DNA of 64,000 nt from Dyadobacter jejuensis (GTDB lineage Bacteria; Bacteroidota; Bacteroidia; Cytophagales; Spirosomataceae): NCBI RefSeq assembly GCF_003149085.1, contig NZ_QGDT01000002.1:441508-505507 (forward strand), written 5' to 3'. Positions 1 through 8,220 of the stretch are shown here, one piece after another. The position numbers were made by a program, and so were the translations under genes. Below the pieces are notes generated by a model. That model made no database searches. It saw nothing but the letters and a program-made list of their open reading frames with translations, and was not told where the DNA came from. The number at the start of each line of letters is the position of its first letter. Position 1 is the stretch's first letter.

Positions 1-912
1 ATAGTCGTCAAAACTTTGCCGCCATATAAGCTTACCGGTAAAAGGATCGAGGCAGTAAATATCAAATGCTCCTGCATAATACAATTTATTGTTTTCGATC
101 AAGATGGGATTGGCAGAACCCATGGTGTATCTATCCAGACTGTCTACACGCCACATAATTTCCTTTTTAGAAATATTAAATGCCACCATATCTGCTCGAT
201 TATGTGAATCAATTTGGCTGTATTTCCTGATTTGAAAGGTAGCTATAGTATCATTTTCATGCATATATAGCACAGGAGGGTCAAATAGGCCAATGAAATT
301 ATTGTCTTCAAGTTCTGTATACAATAATCTTTCTTTCCCCGTATCTATATCGACCTCAAACAGATATCTTCTATGGACAGAGCCCCCGCTCCTTGAGGAA
401 ATATATACCTTATTTCCAAAACCACTTAAAAAAGAATTGACATTACCTTTATTTTCGACGCCTGCAAACTTGTTTTCCCATATTAAGTCACCCTGATAGG
501 TGTAACTATACAAAGTTCTTCCGTCGGAATAAATGAACTTATTCTTCAAAAGAAGAAAGTCACTAAATGACGGAAAGCCGTAAAAAACCCATTTACCATT
601 GGGTACATCAGGCCTTATCTCCCAAAGTTCGTGAATATTGTTCCCGTCAAACTCAAAAAATCCAGCTTTTACCTCCTTGTCATAATCGCTTACATATTTG
701 TAAATGTAATGGCCATTTTCAGAAAAGAAACGTGCTGCCCCATAAGACGAATCCTTGGAGATAATTTTCTGCCATACCACTTTTAATGTAGTGTCGCACA
801 AGGGATTGGTCCATTCATAGGTCGGATATAACGGCAAGTCAAAATCATTTTTGCAGCTGAAAAGTGCAGCTGCAAAAATGATGATGGTGTTCATTTTTAT
901 GGAATGAAACAT
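1..912 (-). CDS. PQQ-like beta-propeller lipoprotein, 3' end outside window (paralogue of the gene at 1064-2350)
   Basis: The reading frame is open for 304 codons from an ATG at 912 to the window edge, so the C-terminal part is missing. The N-terminus (MFHSIKMNTIIIFAAALFSC) is a lipoprotein signal with the lipid-attachment Cys in LFSC, so the protein is probably anchored to a membrane. The remainder closely follows the neighbouring 428-aa lipoprotein along its whole length, including the stretch around FDIYCLD and GKLIWRQ that is typical of PQQ-type propeller blades. Such propellers usually bind partners and have no catalytic role here that I can see. A second in-frame ATG lies at 894. The substrate or partner is unknown. 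Confidence 0.8.
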   Translation of the reverse strand, partial: MFHSIKMNTIIIFAAALFSCKNDFDLPLYPTYEWTNPLCDTTLKVVWQKIISKDSSYGAARFFSENGHYIYKYVSDYDKEVKAGFFEFDGNNIHELWEIRPDVPNGKWVFYGFPSFSDFLLLKNKFIYSDGRTLYSYTYQGDLIWENKFAGVENKGNVNSFLSGFGNKVYISSRSGGSVHRRYLFEVDIDTGKERLLYTELEDNNFIGLFDPPVLYMHENDTIATFQIRKYSQIDSHNRADMVAFNISKKEIMWRVDSLDRYTMGSANPILIENNKLYYAGAFDIYCLDPFTGKLIWRQSFDDY

Positions 913-914
913 GG

Positions 915-1004
915 CTAATTGGAGTCTAGTTTAAAAAAAGGATCATACAGGCCATCAAACAATTCTCTGGATCTATACTTTAGCTCCGGCAAATTCCTTT
1001 CCTT
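915..1004 (-). pseudogene. 30-codon relic of the C-terminus of a duplicated lipase-like gene
   Basis: Between the two lipoprotein genes, a minus-strand frame reads KERNLPELKYRSRELFDGLY and then a short tail ending in a stop. It matches the last residues of the hydrolase at 2353-3756 (QERNSPELKTQSDLLFRGTF and tail). Two in-frame TAA codons precede it, so it is not translated from a longer frame. Its stop lies 2 nt before the ATG of the downstream lipoprotein gene, exactly the spacing seen between the intact hydrolase and its lipoprotein neighbour (stop at 2353, ATG at 2350). It is therefore best read as the scar of a tandem duplication whose hydrolase copy was then mostly deleted. Confidence 0.8.
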
Positions 1005-1063
1005 GATTTATTACCTGACCTTAGTTTGCGGATGCAATTCTCAGAAATCTCTAATTTGATTTA

Positions 1064-2350
1064 CTAATCATACCCCGGAAGCTTGAGGCACTGAACAAAA
1101 AACTTATCGCAGATATAAAGCAAATTGGTTTCGGGGTTAATAACGAAACTATATAAACCAAAGCCCGCTCTGTTGTCTATACATTGATTAGGAGCCTTGG
1201 CCTTCCATTTTAGCAAACCAGTACGGCTGTCGAGGCATTCAAGGGTTCCTTTACCAGAGCTTGACATAATAAGGTCGCCTTTATATAACTCAATCTGCAA
1301 GCTACCGGTACCAACTCCTCTGTTTTCCCAAATTATTGCACCTGTTTCCTTATCCAGTAGGGCGATTTCCTCGTGTTCGGACTTTGTTACTAAACCGTTT
1401 TCCAATAGCAACATACTTGTATGATTAAATTCATAATGATAATTATCGAAAGCCTGCCTCCAGATCAGCTTTCCTGAGACGGCATCAAGACAGTAAATAT
1501 CAAAGGCTCCAGCATAATACATTTTATTGTTCTCGATCAGAATCGGGTTGGCAGAACCCCTAGCGTACCTGTCCAGACTATCTTTTCGCCACAGAATTTT
1601 GTTTTTAGAAATATTAAATGCCACCAAATCCGATCTATTATGTGCATCTACCTGGCTGTAAGTTCTGATTTGAAAAGTGGCGATGGTATCACTTTCGATT
1701 ATATACGTAGTCGGTGGATCAAATGTACCAATCATATTATTCTCCATTGGTTCTGTATATAATAATCTTTCAAGCCCCGTTTCGATATCAATCTCAAACA
1801 AATATCTTTTATGATTAGAACCATTCCTTTGTGACGCCATATACACTTTATTTCCAAAGCCACTTATAGAGGAGTTACCATTGCCTTTGTTTTCAACTCC
1901 ACCAAATTTGTTTTTCCAAATCAAATCACCTTGAAACGAGTAACAATATACCGTTGCCACGTCTGTATAAATGAACTTATTTTGCAAAAGAACAAAGTCT
2001 CTAAATGATGAGTACAATTTAAAAACCCGTTTGTCATTTGGAATATCTGGCTCTATCTTCCAGAGTTCGCGAATGTTGTTATCATCAAACTCAAAAAAAC
2101 CACCTTTAATTTTCTTATCATAATCTCCAGTATATTGGTAAATGTACCGGCCATTGTCAGATAAGAAACGCGCCTCACCATAACTTGAGTCTTTTGAAAT
2201 TATTTTCTGCCATACTACCTTTAAAGTAGTGTCACATACAGGTTTTGACCATTCGTAAGGCGGAAGAGGCTTAATATCATAACCCTTATTGCAGCCAATA
2301 AAAGCGGCTGCAATGATAATGAGAAGGTCAATTTTCAATAGCATGCACAT
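1064..2350 (-). CDS. PQQ-like beta-propeller lipoprotein
   Basis: A 428-aa protein with an N-terminal lipoprotein signal (hydrophobic stretch, then FIGC with the acylated Cys at about residue 20). The body is a run of WD/PQQ-like blades; GKLIWRQ, TGAIIWEN and TGLLKWKAK are the recurring blade-ending W motifs. Family members are extracytoplasmic scaffolds or binding proteins. The start follows the stop of the secreted hydrolase by 2 nt, so the two are almost certainly co-transcribed and may act together at the cell surface. It has a paralogue immediately downstream at 1-912. The exact function is unknown. Confidence 0.8.
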   Translation of the reverse strand: MCMLLKIDLLIIIAAAFIGCNKGYDIKPLPPYEWSKPVCDTTLKVVWQKIISKDSSYGEARFLSDNGRYIYQYTGDYDKKIKGGFFEFDDNNIRELWKIEPDIPNDKRVFKLYSSFRDFVLLQNKFIYTDVATVYCYSFQGDLIWKNKFGGVENKGNGNSSISGFGNKVYMASQRNGSNHKRYLFEIDIETGLERLLYTEPMENNMIGTFDPPTTYIIESDTIATFQIRTYSQVDAHNRSDLVAFNISKNKILWRKDSLDRYARGSANPILIENNKMYYAGAFDIYCLDAVSGKLIWRQAFDNYHYEFNHTSMLLLENGLVTKSEHEEIALLDKETGAIIWENRGVGTGSLQIELYKGDLIMSSSGKGTLECLDSRTGLLKWKAKAPNQCIDNRAGFGLYSFVINPETNLLYICDKFFVQCLKLPGYD

Positions 2351-2352
2351 GA

Positions 2353-3756
2353 TTAATAAGTAATTTCAAAAAATTGACTAAAAGTACCTCTAAACAACAA
2401 ATCGGATTGCGTTTTTAACTCCGGCGAATTCCTCTCCTGCATGTGTGAATTATTAGTTAGTTCTACCTGATTGTTTAGACTAACACCAGGGAACGCCTTT
2501 TGCGATTCTACCAACACTACGCCATCGGAGGGTTTTATGGGATTATCTGTGGTAGTTACCGTGTAGGTGTTGGTTAAAGTATAACCCGAAATCTCAGGAC
2601 ACGGCTGAGCAGACGAGGTATATGGATATCCTTCGCCAATAGGCGTATAGTAGCAGGTGTTGGTAGTAGTTGTGGTAAAGGTAGCCGATCCGATAACCTC
2701 CAGCCATTTGCTATTAATGTTTTGAAGAAAATTTATAGCATCTTCCAATGCAGCAATTCTATCCAGGTAAGGCTGCCTCCCAACACACCCAAAAAAAGGA
2801 AATGTATTGTACCAAGAGCAATGACTGGAAAGTGCGTTCATCTCACTTTGGCGTGCCGCCTGATAATCCATCAGGATATTTTGTCCATCTGTAACGCCTT
2901 GACTATCATTTGAAGCGCCAAATGTTGATTCCGAATTTGGGTCGTTCCTGAAATAATGCAGCACCCGCCAAAACACATCACTTGGGTCTTTAACGCCGTA
3001 AAAAGCAACCTTTTGGATATTTGATGTATTGTTTTGATGAAATGTGTTTAAGGCATTTAATTCAGAAGAACCAACCATATACGAATTGGCAACCTCAGAT
3101 TTGAAATGCCCTGCAACAATGTCCACTACACTAAAACGATCAGCATCATTAGGTACCACAAAATTACAAAGTGAATTGGAGAAATTCTCGCTGAGTCGTT
3201 TTGCGATAGGCCATAGTAATCCTTTTAAAAGTGGTGTTTGTCCTAATACACCCTGAATTTCAACTTTTAAGAGCTTATTGCAAGTACTATTTGCCAAAGG
3301 GAAAAGCTTGGAATCCCTGTTGTTAATAATTTGAGCTCCACCGTGAGACGAGCCAATGGTAACAATCCCTCCAAATGTCCTGGTGTTTCCACTATTTTGT
3401 ATCAATTGATCTACTTTCCTCGAAACGATACCTCCTTGGCTGTGTGCAATAATAAAGCTATTGGCTCCATAGCTAGCTGCGTTTGGCTTTGTGAAAATTT
3501 GTTCTTTCACTCGATCGGCACATGCCTGCAAGCTATATTGCTGCCCATCCGAATAGATTATATCGCTGAACACATTGGCTTTTCGGGATGGATAACCCGG
3601 TGCACCATAACTAATAGCACCTGCAAAATCAGTAAATGAAAAACTATTACCACCTAAACCATGGACAAAGTACAGGTTTTTGGTATACTGGGCATTCACA
3701 TTGGTGGAAAATCCAGCAATTGAAAAAAATATGACAAAGTATATTGAATTTTTCAT
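2353..3756 (-). CDS. Secreted alpha/beta-hydrolase, lipase/PGAP1-like
   Basis: A 467-aa protein with a cleavable signal peptide (about residues 1-22, ending NVNA). The fold signature is clear: an oxyanion-loop VHGLGG near residues 31-36 and a nucleophile elbow AHSQGG with Ser106, followed by GSSHGG near 135-140. This resembles GPI-deacylase/PGAP1-type and triacylglycerol lipase families, so the likely chemistry is hydrolysis of a carboxylic ester; the substrate cannot be told. Residues beyond about 300 are not recognised and carry no T9SS sorting motif. It sits between a T9SS-sorted protein (4-nt gap) and a lipoprotein (2-nt gap) in what looks like one transcript. Confidence 0.75.
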   Translation of the reverse strand: MKNSIYFVIFFSIAGFSTNVNAQYTKNLYFVHGLGGNSFSFTDFAGAISYGAPGYPSRKANVFSDIIYSDGQQYSLQACADRVKEQIFTKPNAASYGANSFIIAHSQGGIVSRKVDQLIQNSGNTRTFGGIVTIGSSHGGAQIINNRDSKLFPLANSTCNKLLKVEIQGVLGQTPLLKGLLWPIAKRLSENFSNSLCNFVVPNDADRFSVVDIVAGHFKSEVANSYMVGSSELNALNTFHQNNTSNIQKVAFYGVKDPSDVFWRVLHYFRNDPNSESTFGASNDSQGVTDGQNILMDYQAARQSEMNALSSHCSWYNTFPFFGCVGRQPYLDRIAALEDAINFLQNINSKWLEVIGSATFTTTTTNTCYYTPIGEGYPYTSSAQPCPEISGYTLTNTYTVTTTDNPIKPSDGVVLVESQKAFPGVSLNNQVELTNNSHMQERNSPELKTQSDLLFRGTFSQFFEITY

Positions 3757-3760
3757 GAGT

Positions 3761-4870
3761 TTATTTTTTAATAAATTGTTGACTAATAGTACCTGTAGAA
3801 TGACTTAGAATCACTGAATAGACTCCTGGAGTCAACTTACTTATATCTAGTTTTATGACACCGTTCTCCTGTCCCAAAATCACAGTGGATACATTTAAAC
3901 CAAAAGAATTTACGATATTAATACCGCCGATTTTTAGGCTACCAGCATATTGTGCAGTAATCTCGGTAACACCTGGGTTCGGGTATAAAGTCAAATCTTT
4001 GACTGTTGGCTCCCCATCATTAAGCTTTTCAGGTTCGCTGGCTGTGTTTTCTTCAAAGACTCTTTTGCCATCCAATTCATAATTCTCGTAGCGGATGTAC
4101 TTGGTTAGATAAATATTGGCGTATGAAGAATGTTCTGTTTTAAGCCTTTCGAACATTTTCAATGCCTTTGGTTCATTTTTGGTTATTTGCCGTAAATATG
4201 TATCCTCACTTTTTATCTCATGATTTTTTGAGTCAATTACCCTTATTTTAACGACATTATTGTTTCTGCTAATTTCGGTTTCTTCTGTTGATCCAAAATC
4301 CAAATAAGTACCGTCTACATTAGTTTTGATTGGTCTTTTTATGACAACATTTCCATCTGGTAATTTCTTAAAAGAGGCATTTTGGGCTTTTGCTTCCAAA
4401 CTGATCAGCTCAGGGTCAGGAAGATTAAAAAAATCTAATTGATTTCCGTTGTTCCTGATATTTTTATCTATTTGTTTCTTGATCTCTTCTGGGTGTTGCC
4501 TTTCAAATATCAATTCACCCTTAGAATTGTAAATTTTAGTACCATCATTATCTGTAATAATTTTTTTGGAATCTGGGTACCAAGATTCAGTTGAGTTTGC
4601 CACAAGGTACTCTTTCGTTTCACGAAAATAATCGCCATCTATTGCTTTTGTAATTTTATACACCTCCCTGGTCGGTCTCATTCCAATAAGATCCTGTGAA
4701 TTCACGTTTTTTAGAAGGTCTTTATTACTCACTTCGTATTGTGTGTCCTCAATTACTGTATACGTCATCACTTTTTGAGCAACGATGGGTATGGACAGTA
4801 ACATGGAGATAAAAACAACCGAACCTAAGAGAACAGCTGTTTTCGGGGGTAGCGAAATTATTGTTTTCAT
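3761..4870 (-). CDS. Secreted protein with T9SS type A sorting domain
   Basis: The start is set at the ATG at 4870 and not at the upstream in-frame ATG at 4921, because MKTIISLPPK followed by a long hydrophobic stretch ending PIVAQ makes a normal signal peptide. This gives 369 aa. The last ~75 residues (LTLYPNPGVTEITAQY to a terminal FIKK) are a Por/T9SS type A sorting domain, so the protein is exported across the outer membrane by type IX secretion and possibly attached to the surface. The central region is charged and not recognised. It is the first gene of the A+T-rich secreted set and probably the head of that transcript. Confidence 0.75.
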   Translation of the reverse strand: MKTIISLPPKTAVLLGSVVFISMLLSIPIVAQKVMTYTVIEDTQYEVSNKDLLKNVNSQDLIGMRPTREVYKITKAIDGDYFRETKEYLVANSTESWYPDSKKIITDNDGTKIYNSKGELIFERQHPEEIKKQIDKNIRNNGNQLDFFNLPDPELISLEAKAQNASFKKLPDGNVVIKRPIKTNVDGTYLDFGSTEETEISRNNNVVKIRVIDSKNHEIKSEDTYLRQITKNEPKALKMFERLKTEHSSYANIYLTKYIRYENYELDGKRVFEENTASEPEKLNDGEPTVKDLTLYPNPGVTEITAQYAGSLKIGGINIVNSFGLNVSTVILGQENGVIKLDISKLTPGVYSVILSHSTGTISQQFIKK

Positions 4871-5282
4871 AGTGATGTGTTTATTTTTCAACGTAAATAC
4901 ATTACTAAAATAATTAAACAACCAATCAAACCCAAATTATTCCACTACTATTTTACCAAATAATTGTACAATTTTGACACACTAAATTAGTAACTCTAAT
5001 TCACATTAAAAGGGTTGCACCCATCCAAATTCTAGCCCGACACTCAGAGGTGGTCAATAGGCCCCCGTTTTCCTCAATTGAAGGGAATAGTAACGACATT
5101 AACGAAGGCATCTAAATACCCCACTTACCCGATCTTGAGGCCTCAGCTTCGGGCAGAGGATACTCCCAGGCCTACGACTACTTAAAAAAAATATCCCCTC
5201 ATTTCTGATCCACTGGTGCCTCTCGAGCAGAATATTTCCTGTTCTGCTTTTCACAATGATTCTTTTTCACCAATTTTAAAAA
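4871..5282. other. Divergent intergenic region
   Basis: This 412-nt gap separates the minus-strand secretion set from the plus-strand corA-like gene. The half next to the secretion set is A+T-rich; composition then rises towards corA. No clear TAnnTTTG promoter was found on either strand; the nearest on the minus strand is an imperfect ATAATTTG-like element around 4935-4942. The only clear structure is the inverted repeat listed at 5226-5248. Confidence 0.5.
5226..5248. promoter_or_regulatory. Inverted repeat upstream of the corA-like gene
   Basis: AGCAGAA (5226-5232) and TTCTGCT (5242-5248) form perfect 7-bp arms around a 9-nt spacer, 34 bp before the ATG. It could be an operator or a 5'-UTR stem-loop. 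The TTTT just after it would suit a terminator, but no plus-strand gene precedes it in this gap. Confidence 0.4.
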
Positions 5283-6227
5283 ATGGTTAGAATATTCTAT
5301 AAGGATGGACGGATGGTACGCAAAGAGGATAACCTCCGTGCCCTGGGACAGGTCAAAAATCTGTTATGGGTCGATCTGCAATCCCCCAGTATGGAGGAAG
5401 AGGAATGGGTGGAAAGTCAATGTGAAATCAGCTTTCAAACCCCACAAGAAATCGTAGAGATTGAAAGCAGCTCCCGTTTTTTCGAACAAAACGATACCAT
5501 CAACGCCAATTCCAATTTCCTAAGAATAGACAAAGACAGTTATGAGACCTATCCGGTTTCTTTTCTGCTACATCAAGGCGTGTTGTTTACCTACCGCCGT
5601 GGCGACTCTCAAACCTTCGCCGACACCGTAAAGAAAATGAAGGTAAGTCCCCACACCTTTCAGTCGGGGGTCGATTTTATGCTGATGCTCCTAGAAACCC
5701 GCATAGAAGCCGATGCCGATTCGCTGGAAGCTATTTCGAAAGATATTTCCACCATTAGTAAATCCCTGGCCCATGAACAAAAGGCCCGCCAGGAGGTGTT
5801 GATCCGGATCAGTGGGCTACAGGAAATTACGATGATGCTCCGAGAAACGAGTATCGATAAGCAAAGGGTATTGTCGGGAGTGTTGCGCAGCCTAAATTTC
5901 CCCGAAAACAGGAAGGAGCATCTAAGAATTATATTAAAGGACATCAACTCCCTTTTGGAATATACCACCTTCAATTTCGAAAGGCTCGAGTATCTTCAAA
6001 ACACGTTTATGGGTCTTATTAACCTGGAACAAAGCCAGGTGATCAAAATTTTTACGGTAGTGACCATTATCTTTATGCCACCGACGCTCATCGCCGGTAT
6101 TTTTGGCATGAACTACCAGCGCCTGCCCACTTCTAATTCGCCCTATGGGTTCTGGATCTCCCTGTTGCTCATGATAGGATCTTCACTTACCGTGCTCTGG
6201 TTCTTTAGACGAAAACGATGGATATAG
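5283..6227 (+). CDS. corA: CorA-family divalent cation transporter
   Basis: A 314-aa protein with the CorA layout: a long cytoplasmic, mostly helical N-terminal region (coiled-coil-like at about 140-250), then two membrane helices at about 255-273 and 288-308. The signature GMN motif (275-277, in FGMNYQRLP) closes the first helix, and the C-terminus is basic (RRKRWI). CorA proteins form pentameric Mg2+/Co2+/Ni2+ channels in the inner membrane; some family members export Zn2+ instead, which cannot be separated here. The gene is monocistronic by spacing, with no gene for more than 400 nt on either side. Confidence 0.88.
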   Translation: MVRIFYKDGRMVRKEDNLRALGQVKNLLWVDLQSPSMEEEEWVESQCEISFQTPQEIVEIESSSRFFEQNDTINANSNFLRIDKDSYETYPVSFLLHQGVLFTYRRGDSQTFADTVKKMKVSPHTFQSGVDFMLMLLETRIEADADSLEAISKDISTISKSLAHEQKARQEVLIRISGLQEITMMLRETSIDKQRVLSGVLRSLNFPENRKEHLRIILKDINSLLEYTTFNFERLEYLQNTFMGLINLEQSQVIKIFTVVTIIFMPPTLIAGIFGMNYQRLPTSNSPYGFWISLLLMIGSSLTVLWFFRRKRWI

Positions 6228-6670
6228 CGGGTCGGTAAAACCTTACACCCTTCCTAAAAAGCGCATCAATCGGGCCTACTCCCTCACTCACTAAGGTGGA
6301 TATATTCGCACTGGTTGGGCTTACCATGGCCTATTATTCCGACTTTATCTTACAGACTCTTCGTCCCAAAAAACTGATCAGCAACTGAAGGTTGGATTAA
6401 AAATTATGCATCAACAATAGATATTCTAATTATTCAATTTTATCTTGCATATCTATTATCTTCTTAAAACACGTTTAATTCCGCTAGCTAAGTAATCAAT
6501 CGTTGTGAAAGCTACTCCCGATCCTGCCATTGACACTTCTTTAATATAAATAACTAATATATCTATTTTGAAGGCCCCTAGATCGACAGGCTCTGTACGG
6601 TTTATCGTACGGTGACAATTAATGTGTCACTTTCAAAAAGCTTATTTACTCCAAGAAATAGTTATTCAGC
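6228..6670 (+). other. Intergenic region before the sulfatase pair
   Basis: This 443-nt gap encodes no recognisable protein or RNA. The last 130 nt are A+T-rich and hold the repeat structure listed at 6595-6630. TATTTTG at 6564-6570 approaches but does not match the TAnnTTTG promoter element. No terminator is evident after the corA-like gene. Confidence 0.5.
6595..6630. promoter_or_regulatory. Direct plus inverted repeat upstream of the sulfatases (possible operator)
   Basis: GTACGGT occurs at 6595-6601 and again at 6607-6613, a 12-bp period, which places the two copies about one helical turn apart. Overlapping the second copy, GTGACA (6612-6617) and TGTCAC (6625-6630) form an inverted repeat with a 7-nt spacer. 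The arrangement lies 41-76 bp before the sulfatase start, where a regulator-binding site would be expected. Confidence 0.4.
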
Positions 6671-8206
6671 ATGACTAACCACTTCCTCAAAAAAATGATC
6701 CATCCTAAATTATCCATCAAAAAGGGCCTGTACCAGTTATGGGCCCGGCTAATCCCCTCACGTCAACTGGCCGCTTGTTGCTGGATAGGCTTGCTGGCTT
6801 CACTGCCAGGATACAGCCAACAAGCCCCAGAAAGCCCCCCAAATATCATCTTCATAATTGCCGATGATGTGAATTGGGATGATATAGGAGCCTATGGCAA
6901 CAAAAAAGTCAAGACCCCCCACCTCGACCAACTGGCGAGTGGGGGAATGATTTTCAATAATATGTTCCTTACTGCCAGTTCGTGTAGCCCTAGCCGCACC
7001 AGCATTCTGACGGGTAGATATCCCCATAATACAGGAGCCGCCGAGCTCCATACCCCCCTCCCCGAGCACCTGACCTTTTTCCCCGAGCGCTTAAAAGAAA
7101 ATGGTTACTTCACCGCTCTGGCAGGAAAATGGCACGAAGGCCCCGCTACGCGTAGGGCATACGATACGCTGTTGGTCAACAAAAAAGCCAACGGAGAAGG
7201 TGGTGAAGGCCAATGGCTCAACCTACTCCAGAACCGTCCAAAACAAAAACCCTTTTTCTTCTGGTTCTCCTCCTTCGATGCCCACAGGCCATGGTCCAGC
7301 CAGACAGAGGGCTACCAGCACCGGTACGACAAGGACATTGAAGTCCCTGAAAACCTGTTAGACTCGGAGGCAACGCGAAAGGACCTCGCCCTTTATTATA
7401 ATGAAATAGGCCGTCTGGATCATTATGTAGGCCAGATCGTGCAGGAGCTGGAAAAGCAGGGGATAACAGAAAACACCCTCATCGTTTTTATGTCGGACAA
7501 TGGCCGGCCGTTCCCGGGAAGCAAAACGCGCTTATACGACACGGGCCTAAAAACCCCCTTTATCGTCAAATGGCCACGGATGGTTAAAACGGGCCAGTCC
7601 TGCCAGAGCCTGGTGAGCAGCGTCGACCTAGCCGCTACCTTCCTCGACCTAGCCTCCATAGCCAAGCCCACTACCGTGCAGGGTGTTAGTTTCAAAAAAC
7701 TGCTCACCAACCCATCGGCCGACTTTAGAGACTATGCCTTTGGCGAGCATAATTGGCACGACTACTCGGCCTACGAACGGTCGGTCAGGACGAAGGAGGG
7801 CTACTTGTATCTGATCAATAAAAGGCCAACATTGACCAATGGTGGACCCATAGATGCCAACCAGAGCCCTGCCGCAAACGACCTGAAAAGCGCTAACAAC
7901 CTCAACGCCTATCAAAAGGATGTTTTTCTGCAACCCAGAGCCACCGAAGAATTCTTCGATGGCTCTAAGGACCCCTTGAACAAGATCAACCTAATCGGCA
8001 AAAAAGAGTATCGGACTCAAATCGATCGCTTAAGGTCTGTAATGAAACAATGGCAAATGGAAACAGGCGATACCGTACCCGACCAACTCACCCCAGACTG
8101 GTACGATCGGGAGACGGGCAAGCCCCTACCTGCCAAAGGAACTAGGGGCCAAATGCCCGGAGCTGCCCTGAACGCTTCAAAAATAAATCAACCCGGCCCA
8201 TTTTAA
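6671..8206 (+). CDS. Secreted type I sulfatase
   Basis: A 511-aa arylsulfatase-like enzyme that hydrolyses sulfate esters outside the cytoplasm. The FGly maturation motif is CSPSR at 105-109, followed by the usual TGRYPHN, so Cys105 would be converted to formylglycine. Metal-binding acidic residues appear at Asp65-Asp66 (IADDVNWDD) and in FMSDNG around residue 277. A membrane-spanning signal around 36-50 ends at PGYSQQ; the N-terminus is long, and an internal ATG (Met9) is an alternative start. No anaerobic sulfatase-maturase gene is in the window. The stop is 14 nt before a second sulfatase gene, so the pair is likely co-transcribed and may act on one sulfated substrate, probably a glycan. 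Confidence 0.88.
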   Translation: MTNHFLKKMIHPKLSIKKGLYQLWARLIPSRQLAACCWIGLLASLPGYSQQAPESPPNIIFIIADDVNWDDIGAYGNKKVKTPHLDQLASGGMIFNNMFLTASSCSPSRTSILTGRYPHNTGAAELHTPLPEHLTFFPERLKENGYFTALAGKWHEGPATRRAYDTLLVNKKANGEGGEGQWLNLLQNRPKQKPFFFWFSSFDAHRPWSSQTEGYQHRYDKDIEVPENLLDSEATRKDLALYYNEIGRLDHYVGQIVQELEKQGITENTLIVFMSDNGRPFPGSKTRLYDTGLKTPFIVKWPRMVKTGQSCQSLVSSVDLAATFLDLASIAKPTTVQGVSFKKLLTNPSADFRDYAFGEHNWHDYSAYERSVRTKEGYLYLINKRPTLTNGGPIDANQSPAANDLKSANNLNAYQKDVFLQPRATEEFFDGSKDPLNKINLIGKKEYRTQIDRLRSVMKQWQMETGDTVPDQLTPDWYDRETGKPLPAKGTRGQMPGAALNASKINQPGPF

Positions 8207-8220
8207 ATAAATTTCGACCC

